In this document: positions 1 through 8,035 of the stretch, piece after piece
Position numbering within the stretch: the first letter of the stretch is position 1
Layout of the letters: each line of letters begins with the position of its first letter
Source: Spirulinaceae cyanobacterium SM2_1_0
Lineage (GTDB): Bacteria > Cyanobacteriota > Cyanobacteriia > Cyanobacteriales > Spirulinaceae
Assembly: GCA_012031265.1 (NCBI GenBank)
Contig: JAAUTY010000050.1
Location: forward strand, 1 to 35,414
DNA: 35,414 nt
Direction: 5' to 3'
Made by a program: the position numbers and the translations under genes
The notes under the pieces: model-generated
What the model was told of the DNA's origin: nothing
Database searches by the model: none
Seen by the model: the letters and a program-made list of their open reading frames with translations, nothing else

Positions 1-184
1 ATCCCAGGCTAATAGCTAAACCCGTTGAAACGGTTCGGAATTAAGCAGTTTGATCTTAGCCTGCTTGAGCAGGCTTTCGCTATTAGCCAGGCATTTTAAT
101 GCTTGGTGGGTTGCGAGTGCTCTCCGATAAGACCTGGGATTCAAATCCCAGGCTGAGAGCGCAAACCCGTTGAAACGGGTTTGG
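1..184. repeat. Cluster of nested palindromic (REP-like) repeats
   Basis: Several hairpins are packed together. AGCCTGCT (58-65) pairs with AGCAGGCT (68-75), inside an outer pair GGCTAATAGC (7-16) and GCTATTAGCC (79-88). CCAGGCAT (87-94) pairs with ATGCTTGG (99-106) with one wobble. CCTGGGAT (133-140) pairs with ATCCCAGG (145-152), inside GCTCTC (119-124) and GAGAGC (155-160). AAACCCGT (163-170) pairs with ACGGGTTT (175-182) around a TGAA loop, and a degenerate copy of this last hairpin lies at 19-35. No reading frame is evident. This looks like the dispersed extragenic palindromes common in cyanobacterial genomes. A structured RNA is possible but not shown. Confidence 0.6.
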
Positions 185-227
185 GAGACTCGCTGAATAT
201 CGAAGACAAATGAAACAACAGAAATGC

Positions 228-255
228 AAAAAGAGGATGTCTGATGACATCCTCT
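228..255 (-). terminator. Rho-independent terminator of the porin gene
   Basis: On the minus strand, 28 bases after the porin stop codon, a perfect 10-bp stem is formed by AGAGGATGTC (232-241) and GACATCCTCT (246-255) with a four-base loop. It is followed on the minus strand by a run of T (complement of 228-231). This is a classical intrinsic terminator in the right place and orientation. Confidence 0.85.
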
Positions 256-283
256 ACAACTCTAAGGCTAGTTCAGAATTGAA

Positions 284-2179
284 CTAGAAGGTCAGCTTCG
301 TGCGGAACATACCCACAAAGATCGTGTCGTTGGCTGCGTTGCCATTCGGGTTGAGAATGGCATACACACCAGGAGCCAACTCGATATTTTCGGTCAGTGG
401 GAAACGATACTCCAAGTTGGCAATATAGGTCGCGTCTGAATCATCAGGGCCGTTATCAACCGTGACAGTAGGAAGCTGACCAAAGCCAGCCACAACCACA
501 TCACCCTCCTTGGCGATGTCAGGGAAACCAAGGTTGAATCCCCAGGATGTGTAGGTTGCATTGTCTCCAAAGCGCGGACCGCTGTCGTCCTCTGAAGTTG
601 CGACCGAGTAACCGACATAACCGCTGATATTCATCCAGTCCAGAGGATCCCAGCTTGCATTCAAAGCATAAGTGCTCGCTGTCAAAGGACCGTTCAGGTC
701 AAAACCGTTACCTGCATTGTTGACAAACAGGAAGGGGTTTTGACCCAGGAAGCTGGATGTATCATCACCAGGTGCAGCACCCCGCAGGTACGAATACGAG
801 TAACCGAGAGCAAGCTTGAAGCGGTCACTGATGTCAAAGTTCAACTGAACCGGAATGACATACTCGCCACCGAATATACCCAGTGCAGCATCTTCGCCAC
901 CATCCGCCATATAGGCAATGTCAAAGCTGAAGAAGTCACTGACTGCTACGTTGAGACCAAAGGCTTGGTCATCACCACCAGATTCGTAGAAAAGGGTGTT
1001 GTAGCTATTCGCTAGTGCCAGATTGTCACCAGAGAAGGGGGCTGTAGTTCCAGAATCTAGGACATCATCAATCGAAGCACCGCGAGGGATGATGTGGGCA
1101 CGAACGCGGTCAGTGACCATGAAGCGATAAGCCAAGTCGTTCAGCTCAACGTTATTGCCGGTATCGTCGCCGAGGTTACGCACCGCTTGAGTAGTCCCTA
1201 GGTCATTGCCTAGAAGACTATTCATGTTCGCAGCCTGGAGGCGTGTCCGCAGGCGGTCTGTGCCAAAGAAGCTGGTATCAAAGTTCAGGCGGGCGCGATA
1301 GCCGAAGACAAGATTGTCATCAGGGTCACGGTCAAGCCCCTCAAGGGCAATAATTGCCTCTGCCAAAGCTTGGGCATCACCTAGGTTGTTAGGATCAGCA
1401 CCAGGATTAGCAGGATCCAGATACTGACCAAGAGTTACAGAATCAACAACGCCAACCCCTTCAAACAAGGGGGTTAATCCAAGACCGCTATCTAACAAAT
1501 CAGCAAACTGATTGATATCATCCAGCTGACCAACAAGAGCACCGCCAAGCGTGTTATTCACGTGGGCATTGAAAATGCTGCTATTGAAGCCAGGAATCTG
1601 GAAGGCACGCTCATCCATCAGGACACCGTTCAGCTCAGCGATGATTTCGCCTTGGAGCTTGGTGGTGGTGGAGAACTGGTTGTCCTCCAGGAAGGCAACG
1701 CGACCTTCGAGGTTGTCAACGCGGGTACCGAGGGTGGCTAGCTCAGCCTCGAATTCTTGGAGGAGGCGGCGGAGGACTTCCAGGTCGTCGCGAGTGACGA
1801 ACTCAGCCGTTGTTTCCGCGATCAGGCGCTCGATCTGTTGCAAGCAGGCATTGAGACCAGCGGCGAACTCGTAGCGACTCAAGGAGCGGTTGCCGCGATA
1901 GGTGCCGTCGGGGTAGCCCTTCAGGCAGTCGTAGCGACGCACGAGGTCATCCAGAGCTTGGAATGCCCAGTCGCTCGGTGAGACATCGCTGAACTGTGAA
2001 GCACCAGGGAAATCTTGACCCAGCGAGCCATTGCCTTCGGCACTGTAGCTCTCGATCTGCTGGAGCAAATCGCTGGTGGACGTTTCAAAATCGCTTGCGA
2101 CCGCGTCGCCAGATGCAGCGAGTACTGCACCTAGAGCCACTGGCGCTGCGACCAAAGCTTTTCTCAGAATCTTAGACAT
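284..2179 (-). CDS. SLH-domain outer-membrane porin (cyanobacterial iron-uptake/SomA type)
   Basis: The protein (631 aa) is a cyanobacterial major outer-membrane porin. A signal peptide with a hydrophobic core and an AVA cleavage motif covers about residues 1-28. An S-layer homology domain follows at about 63-117 (FSDVSPSDWAFQALDDL, then KGYPDGTYRG and SRYEFA). In this family it anchors the barrel to peptidoglycan-linked polymers. A coiled-coil region at about 130-168 precedes a long OprB-like beta-barrel that ends in a terminal phenylalanine, typical of BAM substrates. The ATG at 2179 was chosen over an upstream in-frame start at 2281 because it gives a clean signal peptide and has a GAGGAAG ribosome binding site about 5 bases upstream. 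The transported solute cannot be read from the sequence; database names such as iron uptake porin or carbohydrate-selective porin describe the family. Confidence 0.92.
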   Translation of the reverse strand: MSKILRKALVAAPVALGAVLAASGDAVASDFETSTSDLLQQIESYSAEGNGSLGQDFPGASQFSDVSPSDWAFQALDDLVRRYDCLKGYPDGTYRGNRSLSRYEFAAGLNACLQQIERLIAETTAEFVTRDDLEVLRRLLQEFEAELATLGTRVDNLEGRVAFLEDNQFSTTTKLQGEIIAELNGVLMDERAFQIPGFNSSIFNAHVNNTLGGALVGQLDDINQFADLLDSGLGLTPLFEGVGVVDSVTLGQYLDPANPGADPNNLGDAQALAEAIIALEGLDRDPDDNLVFGYRARLNFDTSFFGTDRLRTRLQAANMNSLLGNDLGTTQAVRNLGDDTGNNVELNDLAYRFMVTDRVRAHIIPRGASIDDVLDSGTTAPFSGDNLALANSYNTLFYESGGDDQAFGLNVAVSDFFSFDIAYMADGGEDAALGIFGGEYVIPVQLNFDISDRFKLALGYSYSYLRGAAPGDDTSSFLGQNPFLFVNNAGNGFDLNGPLTASTYALNASWDPLDWMNISGYVGYSVATSEDDSGPRFGDNATYTSWGFNLGFPDIAKEGDVVVAGFGQLPTVTVDNGPDDSDATYIANLEYRFPLTENIELAPGVYAILNPNGNAANDTIFVGMFRTKLTF

Positions 2180-2782
2180 CAGTACTTCCTCACACTTAAC
2201 CAGAGAATTACGGGGAAGGACAGGACACTCAGCACAGTAAGTATACGCTTGAGGGTACCGCCGTTGCACTACAAAGAGCAATCCACCTGCTAGAACAGAT
2301 CAGCCAGACTCGCTACCACGCATGAGGCCACACAGCCAACCAGTCGCGGAGTCGAAAAATCCAACTGCCTGGAGTAGATGTTAGAGAGTCTTACTAAAAA
2401 CTGTCAAGAGACAGTTGGGATCAAATTAGCTAGAGTGCCTGCGAGCAGCGATACACCGCAGTTTAAACAACTTACTCAGAGATTGCAACTAGATCGTGAG
2501 TCAGTGCGGAGCGAGCATAGGCAATGCTTATCGATAATTATCCGGAGCGGCGCGATCGCCTCCTCAGCGATCGCCGACACAGCCGACCGCGATCGCCATC
2601 CCCATCGTCTCCTGACACTTATCAGACCCTCCGTAGGATCTCGGACGGGCCGACCGCGTGACTAGGAACGCCACTCAGCCGTTACCTGGATCGCTGAGCG
2701 CCAACGGCATTCGTAGTCCAATAGGTTACAACGCGATGCAACTAAGCAACGCCATGAGGTTTTCACGAGGCAAGGCAATAGA
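2180..2782. other. Divergent intergenic region, porin / HetZ-family gene
   Basis: About 600 bases lie between two divergent genes and should hold both promoters. A small perfect hairpin, AACTGTC (2399-2405) with GACAGTT (2410-2416), and several HIP1-type GCGATCGC/CGATCGCC sites near 2550-2600 are visible. A 95-codon open frame (2378-2665) resembles no protein known to me and has no convincing ribosome binding site, so I do not call a gene. No RNA gene was recognised. Confidence 0.4.
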
Positions 2783-3958
2783 ATGAGTGTGCAGACTTTA
2801 GACCGGGAGCTCTTGGAGAGCGCGAGCATGACTCAGTTGGCTGTGGCGTGGGCGCAGGAGTGGCAGATTCGACTGGCAGATGACTGCCCTACGCAAAGTG
2901 AGGCCGTCCGCCGGAGTATCGTCACTTGGCTGCTCGGCGATCGCCCCGAACGCTTCGAGGAGATGGATGAGCGCCAGTTGGCGATCGCCAAACAAGCGAT
3001 GGAATATCGCTACCGCATCCTCTGCCAGCGCTACCTCGGTGTCGGCCCCAACCAGGCCTATCGCAACCTCATCCAACGGCTCGGCTCCCTGGCGGTGCTG
3101 CGGAACAAAATCCGCACCTGGGTCTCGCTGAGCCGCGATCGCCATCGTGCCGTCGCTGATGTCATCCAGGAAGTCCTGCAAGAGATGCTCCACAGCGATC
3201 GCTATCTGCAAAGCGCCATGCGCTGGATCGAGCAATGCACCCCCAGCAGCCGCCTACGCAACGCGCTGATGCTCACCAGCCTCGAAGAATATTGCCTACG
3301 CCCAATCCGTAATCAGCCCCTGCTGGTCTACCGTTTCGTCAACTACCTGCGGCGTGCCCAGCGTAGCGGCATGACCCAGGTACCCCAGCAGGAGCGCATC
3401 CGCACGCTCTCCGAGGAGTTGGTGCTCGACAACGACGATGCCCCGGTCAGCCTCTTCGATGCCGAGGCCGCCAGCCTCTACGCCGAACAACAAGCGCTCG
3501 CGGCGCAGCAAAACTTGCGGGCGACCGTGCAGCGGGAGTTTGAAGCCTATCTCGCCGAAAATCTTGACGAATCGGCGGCGCAGTGGCTGCGGCTATACCT
3601 CCAGGGTCATACCCAAGAGGCGATCGCTCGGGAACTCGGCGTACCGATTAAGCAAATTTATCGATTGCGCGAGAAGGTCGGCTACCACGCGATCAAAATT
3701 TTTGCGCTCAAAGGCCAACCAGAACTGGTCGCCAACTGGCTACAAGCGTCGCTCCAGGAACACAACCTCGGTCTCACTCCGAGCCAGTGGGAGCAGTTTT
3801 GGCAAGATTTGACGCCGCTCCAGCAGCAGGTCATCGGTCAGCTCAAAGCGGGCCGGACGATCGAGGCGATCGCCCACGAACTGGCGCTGAAGAAATCGCA
3901 GGTCATGGCGGAGTGGGGCAAGCTATATCAGTCCGCTCAAGCCCTCCGCAGTGCTTGA
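2783..3958 (+). CDS. HetZ-family (HetZ-related) protein, putative DNA-binding regulator
   Basis: The 391-residue product is all-helical. Its C-terminal part resembles HetZ, a heterocyst-differentiation regulator of Anabaena: the segment around residues 320-345 (LQASLQEHNLGLTPSQWEQF) fits the HetZ C-terminus as I remember it. Two helix-turn-helix-like segments are visible, at about 277-300 (TQEAIARELGVPIKQIYRLR) and 357-382 (RTIEAIAHELALKKSQV), which fits DNA binding. Length is close to HetZ (about 400 residues). The N-terminal half is less clearly alike, so this may be one of the HetZ-related paralogues found in many cyanobacteria, including species without heterocysts, whose role is not established. 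A weak GAGG lies 12 bases before the ATG; an in-frame ATG at 2828 is an alternative start. The gene stands alone, divergent from the porin and convergent with curT. Confidence 0.7.
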   Translation: MSVQTLDRELLESASMTQLAVAWAQEWQIRLADDCPTQSEAVRRSIVTWLLGDRPERFEEMDERQLAIAKQAMEYRYRILCQRYLGVGPNQAYRNLIQRLGSLAVLRNKIRTWVSLSRDRHRAVADVIQEVLQEMLHSDRYLQSAMRWIEQCTPSSRLRNALMLTSLEEYCLRPIRNQPLLVYRFVNYLRRAQRSGMTQVPQQERIRTLSEELVLDNDDAPVSLFDAEAASLYAEQQALAAQQNLRATVQREFEAYLAENLDESAAQWLRLYLQGHTQEAIARELGVPIKQIYRLREKVGYHAIKIFALKGQPELVANWLQASLQEHNLGLTPSQWEQFWQDLTPLQQQVIGQLKAGRTIEAIAHELALKKSQVMAEWGKLYQSAQALRSA

Positions 3959-4080
3959 GGATGTCGATGGCTCTGGGTACGCCTGCTTATCATTGGGGAG
4001 GGGTGAGCGCGATGTCCGGCGCTGCATAGCGACCAAGCGTTTGAACCCTAGGGTCTGCGGATCGCGTGCGGCCAAGACGA

Positions 4081-4135
4081 AGCGGGCAAATGATTGCCCG
4101 CTGGCGTTCAGACCGAAGCCGATTGGGTTCGGTCT
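4081..4135. terminator. Tandem hairpins between convergent hetZ-like and curT genes
   Basis: Two stable hairpins lie side by side. AGCGGGCAA (4081-4089) pairs perfectly with TTGCCCGCT (4094-4102). AGACCGAA (4110-4117) pairs with TTCGGTCT (4128-4135), which overlaps the curT stop codon. Neither has a strong T-run on either strand, so their action as a bidirectional terminator is inferred from position between two converging genes. Confidence 0.5.
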
Positions 4136-4565
4136 AGATTTCCTGCGATTCCCGGCCGAAAATCGAGGACTTGAGTGATGAGAACTCAGTCGTTAACTCT
4201 TGACGAGTTTTCGATTGCAGCAAGTAGCGGTAGACGAACCAGATCGTGTAGCCGATGCCAATCAGCTCAAACATGGGCGCGAGAAGCGGGACATCATTGA
4301 TCGCTGACAGGAGCGCCAGTGTCAATTTCACCGTGATGATGCCCGCTACGATCAAGCCGACACTAATCAGTGGTTGCTGGTAGTCAGAGAAAAACTTGCC
4401 CACGAAATCTGGCAGTTTTGCCAGAAACTCAGAGACCGGCTCCAGCCACTCTTGCCAGGGCTGATCGGACGCTGGGGCACTGGCCGGCGCGATCGCCCCG
4501 GAGGTTCCAGTACTTAACTGGGTTGAAGTTTGCTCAGCTTCAGTTGATTGAACGTTTGGATCCAT
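4134..4565 (-). CDS. curT: CURT1/CAAD-domain thylakoid membrane-curvature protein
   Basis: The 143-residue protein has the layout of the CURT1/CAAD family. A disordered N-terminus rich in Ser, Thr, Ala and Pro (1-35) is followed by a short amphipathic helix (about 38-60). Two adjacent transmembrane helices follow (about 65-88 and 93-114), then an amphipathic, charged C-terminal tail. Family members insert in thylakoid membranes and bend them; in Synechocystis CurT shapes thylakoid biogenesis centres. The same domain is also found fused to some cyanobacterial aminoacyl-tRNA synthetases, but here it is free-standing and of normal length. The ATG at 4565 has a GAGGGG ribosome binding site. The gene is probably monocistronic: its upstream neighbour, the TPR gene, ends about 200 bases away. 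Confidence 0.85.
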   Translation of the reverse strand: MDPNVQSTEAEQTSTQLSTGTSGAIAPASAPASDQPWQEWLEPVSEFLAKLPDFVGKFFSDYQQPLISVGLIVAGIITVKLTLALLSAINDVPLLAPMFELIGIGYTIWFVYRYLLQSKTRQELTTEFSSLKSSIFGRESQEI

Positions 4566-4764
4566 ACGTTTCTACCCCTCGTCAAATAGCAAAATGTGGA
4601 TGTTCAGTCGAATCGCGCCGCCATGCGGGCAAGCCTGACCAACTTCCGCTCATCTTATCAGACGCATCTGAGGATTGAACGCTGGCGGACGCCGTCAGAA
4701 TTTGAATCATACCTCAGCTCGTTCCGCTCCGCGACAAGGGTGACGAACGCCCGCCACAGGCTGC

Positions 4765-5826
4765 TTAAGCTTCTTCGTACTGAGCCATACGAGCGTAGTC
4801 GCCGAGCGCATAGCAGGCGACCCGTAAGCTGCTGAGGGCTTGTTGCTCCAGGCGCGGATCCGCCAGGGTGCGGGCGGCACTCAAGCGCTGCTCGTAATAA
4901 TTAACTGCCGCTTGGTAATCGCCAAGGGCATCGTAAGCTACACCCAAGCTCGCCAGTGCCTGTTCCTCAGCCCGGTGATCGCCCAATTCACGGGCGATCG
5001 CTAGCCGTTGTTGGCTATAGGTGATCGCCAGCTCCCGCTCGCCAGCTGCCCGCGCTGCATTGCAGAGGTTGCGTAAAATCTGGGCTTCGCCGCGTTGGTC
5101 ACCCAGTTCGCGGCTCGCCACCAACCGTTGCTCGTAGTACTTCATCGCCTTGTCGTACTCACCGAGGCCGTAGTAGGCATTGCCAATATTTTTAAGAATC
5201 TGGCTCTCAGTGTAGCGATCGCCCGCCTGCTTGGCGATTCTGAGGGCCTGCTGCTGCATCTCAATGGCGTAGCGCAGATCGCCCTTAGCGCGGTAGGCAA
5301 GACCGAGATTATTGAGCGCCGCCACGACACCAGCACTGTCTTGCAAGTTGCGGAAGCTTTGCAAACTCTGCTGCTGAACCGTGATCGCCGCGTCGTAGTT
5401 GTCCTGGTGGCGGTAAGCATTGCCCAAGTGGCCGAGCAATTGCGCCGTCAGTTGCGGCTCCGCCAGCGACACCGCCAGCTCCAGCGCCGCCTGTGCCGTC
5501 ACCACGGCCTGCTCATAATCGCCTTGGGCATAGAGGGCAAGGCTTAACTGGTACAGAGCACGAACCCGTCCCAGATCATTGGCTTCCGTCTCATAGGCGA
5601 CCTGTGCCGCCATCAACGCTGCCGCTGCCGCTGCAAACTCGCCCGCCTCGTAATGCTGGTGACCCACCGCGAGCAGTTCCGAGCCGCCGCCTTCTTCAGA
5701 GCCAAGCTCGCCCTGATAGGGATGAACGGATAGCGTCGTTAAGCTGCCCAGACTCACCTTGCTCAGAGAATCATCCGATATTTGGCGCTCGTCCGTCTGT
5801 TTCACGCTGACTTGCCTCGCACGCAC
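4765..5826 (-). CDS. Tetratricopeptide-repeat protein downstream of a Ser/Thr kinase
   Basis: The protein (up to 353 aa) consists almost wholly of tandem TPR units spaced about 40 residues apart, from about residue 50 to the end. Each has the pattern ALxxLGxAYxxxGDYxxAIxYxxQxLxxAxxxGD (for example ALNNLGLAYRAKGDLRYAIE). The 40-residue period with GDR/GDQ/GDH turns matches the LGN/Rapsyn-like TPR_12 class, a scaffold for protein-protein contacts. No signal peptide or membrane segment is seen, so a cytoplasmic location is likely. The start is uncertain: the frame opens with GTG at 5826 preceded by a GGGAG motif, and another GTG lies seven codons in. It begins 75 bases after the kinase gene on the same strand and may be co-transcribed with it, which suggests a kinase partner or scaffold (inference). 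Confidence 0.8.
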   Translation of the reverse strand: MRARQVSVKQTDERQISDDSLSKVSLGSLTTLSVHPYQGELGSEEGGGSELLAVGHQHYEAGEFAAAAAALMAAQVAYETEANDLGRVRALYQLSLALYAQGDYEQAVVTAQAALELAVSLAEPQLTAQLLGHLGNAYRHQDNYDAAITVQQQSLQSFRNLQDSAGVVAALNNLGLAYRAKGDLRYAIEMQQQALRIAKQAGDRYTESQILKNIGNAYYGLGEYDKAMKYYEQRLVASRELGDQRGEAQILRNLCNAARAAGERELAITYSQQRLAIARELGDHRAEEQALASLGVAYDALGDYQAAVNYYEQRLSAARTLADPRLEQQALSSLRVACYALGDYARMAQYEEA

Positions 5827-5901
5827 GCTCTCCCCTTCAGTTTAGCGGCGACCTTAGGAATCAGCTTCGCCGGGATCATTCTTGCCATCCTCATCACCCC
5901 C

Positions 5902-7008
5902 TCAACCTGAACTTGGCAGCAGTTCGCGCGGTGTGCTGCGCTGGAGCCTAACCTGGGTGCGGCGCGCTTTCCAGTCACGGATCGCCCGTGCCGTCTGCAC
6001 CACCTGCGAGCGGTGGCGTGGTGCTGGCTCTGGCTCAGTTACCTGGGTCTCCGGCTCGCGGGTTGGCTGCGTCGGCTGCGTCGGCTGCGCCATGCACTGA
6101 GCGAGATTATCTTGAGGAGTCACGCGATCCAAAGCCTGGCAGATTTCAGCCGCTGTGCTGTAGCGATCCTGGAGCGAGGGCTTCAACATTTTGCTGAGCA
6201 CCGCCGCGAAGGACGCACTCACCTCGACGCGATCGCGCCACTGCAACTCACCCGTGCGGCGATCGCCCTGAAAGTCGAGCGGCGCTTTGCCAGTGAGCAA
6301 GTAGAGGCAAGTCACACCCAAGGCATACAAATCGCTGGCATAGACCGGCCGCAAGCTGAACTGCTCCGGCGGCGCAAAACCGACCGTACCGACAAAATGG
6401 GTCGTCGCCACGCGGGTCGTATTCTCCGACAGACGCAACAGTTGCTCCTTCACCGCCCCAAAGTCGATGAGTACTAGGCGTCCATCCTGACAAAGAATGA
6501 CATTCTGGGGCTTGACATCGCGGTGGATGACGCCACGCTCGTGAATGTAGTCCAGCAGCAACACCAGCTCACGCAGAATCCGCTTCACCACCCGCTCCGG
6601 CTGGCAGCCCTGCCGCCGCACTAGGCGCGCCAGGGTCATGCCGCGCACATACTCCTGGACGAGGTAGAAATCCCCATCCAGCGTGAAATAGTCCAAGAGC
6701 AGCGGGATCTGGGAATGGCTACCCAACGCCGCCAGAGTTTTCGCCTCGCGCTTAAAGCGTAGACGCGCGGTGTCAAGCGCCTTCTGATCGCTGACTCGCG
6801 GGCAGAGCTGCTTGATCACGCAGAGCGGGCGGCCAGGCAGTTGGAAGTCCTGAGCGAGAAAGGTCACGCCGAAACCGCCGCGACCGAGCATTCGCAACAC
6901 GAGGTAGCGATCGCGAAACAGTTCCTTCTTACCGCAAAGCTGCCCAAGCAATGTTTCGCTGAACACGTCGTTATGAAACTGAGACAGGTTAGCCGGTGGA
7001 AAAGGCAT
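5902..7008 (-). CDS. Hanks-type serine/threonine protein kinase
   Basis: This is a eukaryotic-like Ser/Thr kinase of 368 residues with all catalytic motifs intact: glycine loop GRGGFG (about 42-47), ATP-binding lysine in VIKQ (66), catalytic HRDVKPQN (162-169), Mg-binding DFG (182-184) and APPEQ (212-216). It resembles the cyanobacterial Spk kinases that lack a membrane segment. After the kinase domain (ending near residue 300) comes a short low-complexity tail with a QPT triplet repeat and then a basic stretch, with no sensor domain. The ATG at 7008 was preferred to an upstream in-frame TTG at 7071, which only adds a non-conserved stretch; neither has a clear ribosome binding site. The TPR gene follows 75 bases downstream. 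The substrate is unknown. Confidence 0.9.
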   Translation of the reverse strand: MPFPPANLSQFHNDVFSETLLGQLCGKKELFRDRYLVLRMLGRGGFGVTFLAQDFQLPGRPLCVIKQLCPRVSDQKALDTARLRFKREAKTLAALGSHSQIPLLLDYFTLDGDFYLVQEYVRGMTLARLVRRQGCQPERVVKRILRELVLLLDYIHERGVIHRDVKPQNVILCQDGRLVLIDFGAVKEQLLRLSENTTRVATTHFVGTVGFAPPEQFSLRPVYASDLYALGVTCLYLLTGKAPLDFQGDRRTGELQWRDRVEVSASFAAVLSKMLKPSLQDRYSTAAEICQALDRVTPQDNLAQCMAQPTQPTQPTREPETQVTEPEPAPRHRSQVVQTARAIRDWKARRTQVRLQRSTPRELLPSSG

Positions 7009-7282
7009 AGGACGGGTCGGGTTGGAGTCAGAGTATCGCAAGCGCAGCCCCTCGCTTTCAATTCTAAGCAAACTTTTGCCAGTTCGTGGCTAGCCAAAAG
7101 CTACAACTGGGTACGTCATCATTCCCGGCTGATCCGGCTAACAATCGCGCCGTCGCTTCCCACAATGGGGGACAGGAACCCGACACAGCCGTGCGCAACC
7201 CGACGGCTGGAGCCGATTGGCGGCATAATGGGCCAGCCCCCGAGGGCGATTGAGAATTCTTTGAGCGAGAGGTTTAAACCGA

Positions 7283-8035
7283 ATGATTGCGAACCGCGAC
7301 CTAAACCGTGCCTGCGCGCAGCGCCGCGCCCTGAAAGTGATCAGCGGCCTGCAAAATTTTGACCGCGATCGCGTGCTGGCTGTCGTCCGCGCCGCCACGG
7401 CAGGCGGGGCGACGCTGATCGACATCGCCGCCGACGCCGACCTGATCCGCGCCGCCCGTCAGCAGACATCTCTGCCCATTTGTGTCTCGGCTGTGACAGC
7501 CGAGCGGCTGGCGATGGCTGTAGCCGCCGGAGCTGACCTGGTAGAGATTGGGAATTTTGACAGCTTCTATGCCCAAGGTCGCCGCTTTGAAGCGCCGGAA
7601 GTCCTGGACTTGACCCGCCAGACCCGCGCCCTGCTACCGACCACGACGCTTTCGGTCACCGTGCCGCACATCCTCAGCCTCGATCAGCAGGTGGACTTGG
7701 CATTGGAGTTGGTCGCCGCCGGAGCCGACCTGATTCAAACCGAAGGCGGCACCAGCAGCACCCCCCACAGTCCCGGCGTACTGGGCTTGATCGAAAAAGC
7801 CGCCCCGACCCTGGCGGCGGCTCACAGCATTGCTCGTGCCGTGGACGTGCCCGTGCTCTGTGCGTCGGGCCTTTCCGCTGTCACGGTACCGATGGCGATC
7901 GCCGCCGGTGCCGCCGGTGTCGGCGTCGGCAGCGCCGTCAACCGGCTGGAGAGCGAAGTGGCGATGGTCGCCGCCGTTCGCAGCCTGGTGGATGCACTGG
8001 CGCAACCGGCTTATAAGCAGTCCTTCAGCGCGTAG
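7283..8035 (+). CDS. ycf23: Ycf23 / DUF561 family protein
   Basis: The 250-residue protein matches the Ycf23 (DUF561) family conserved in cyanobacteria and in red and other algal plastids. It has the look of a phosphate-binding TIM barrel: repeated beta-strand/helix units such as GGATLIDIAAD, AGADLVEIGNFD and AGADLIQTEGG, and a C-terminal glycine-rich loop (AAGAAGVGVGSAVNRLE) like those that hold substrate phosphate in this fold. The biochemical role of Ycf23 is not settled; links to transcription or redox have been proposed. The ATG has a GAGAGG motif about 10 bases upstream. Its 3' end overlaps the convergent aminotransferase gene by 25 bases. Confidence 0.85.
   Translation: MIANRDLNRACAQRRALKVISGLQNFDRDRVLAVVRAATAGGATLIDIAADADLIRAARQQTSLPICVSAVTAERLAMAVAAGADLVEIGNFDSFYAQGRRFEAPEVLDLTRQTRALLPTTTLSVTVPHILSLDQQVDLALELVAAGADLIQTEGGTSSTPHSPGVLGLIEKAAPTLAAAHSIARAVDVPVLCASGLSAVTVPMAIAAGAAGVGVGSAVNRLESEVAMVAAVRSLVDALAQPAYKQSFSA

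Noticed and set aside
163-182. CRISPR repeat, because of the GTTGAAAC string
   Set aside because: The string lies inside a 20-bp palindrome with only one other degenerate copy, and there are no regularly spaced repeats or spacers.
2378-2665. A 95-codon gene upstream of the HetZ-family gene
   Set aside because: No ribosome binding site, no recognisable family, a biased composition driven by HIP1 sites, and it lies in the divergent promoter region.
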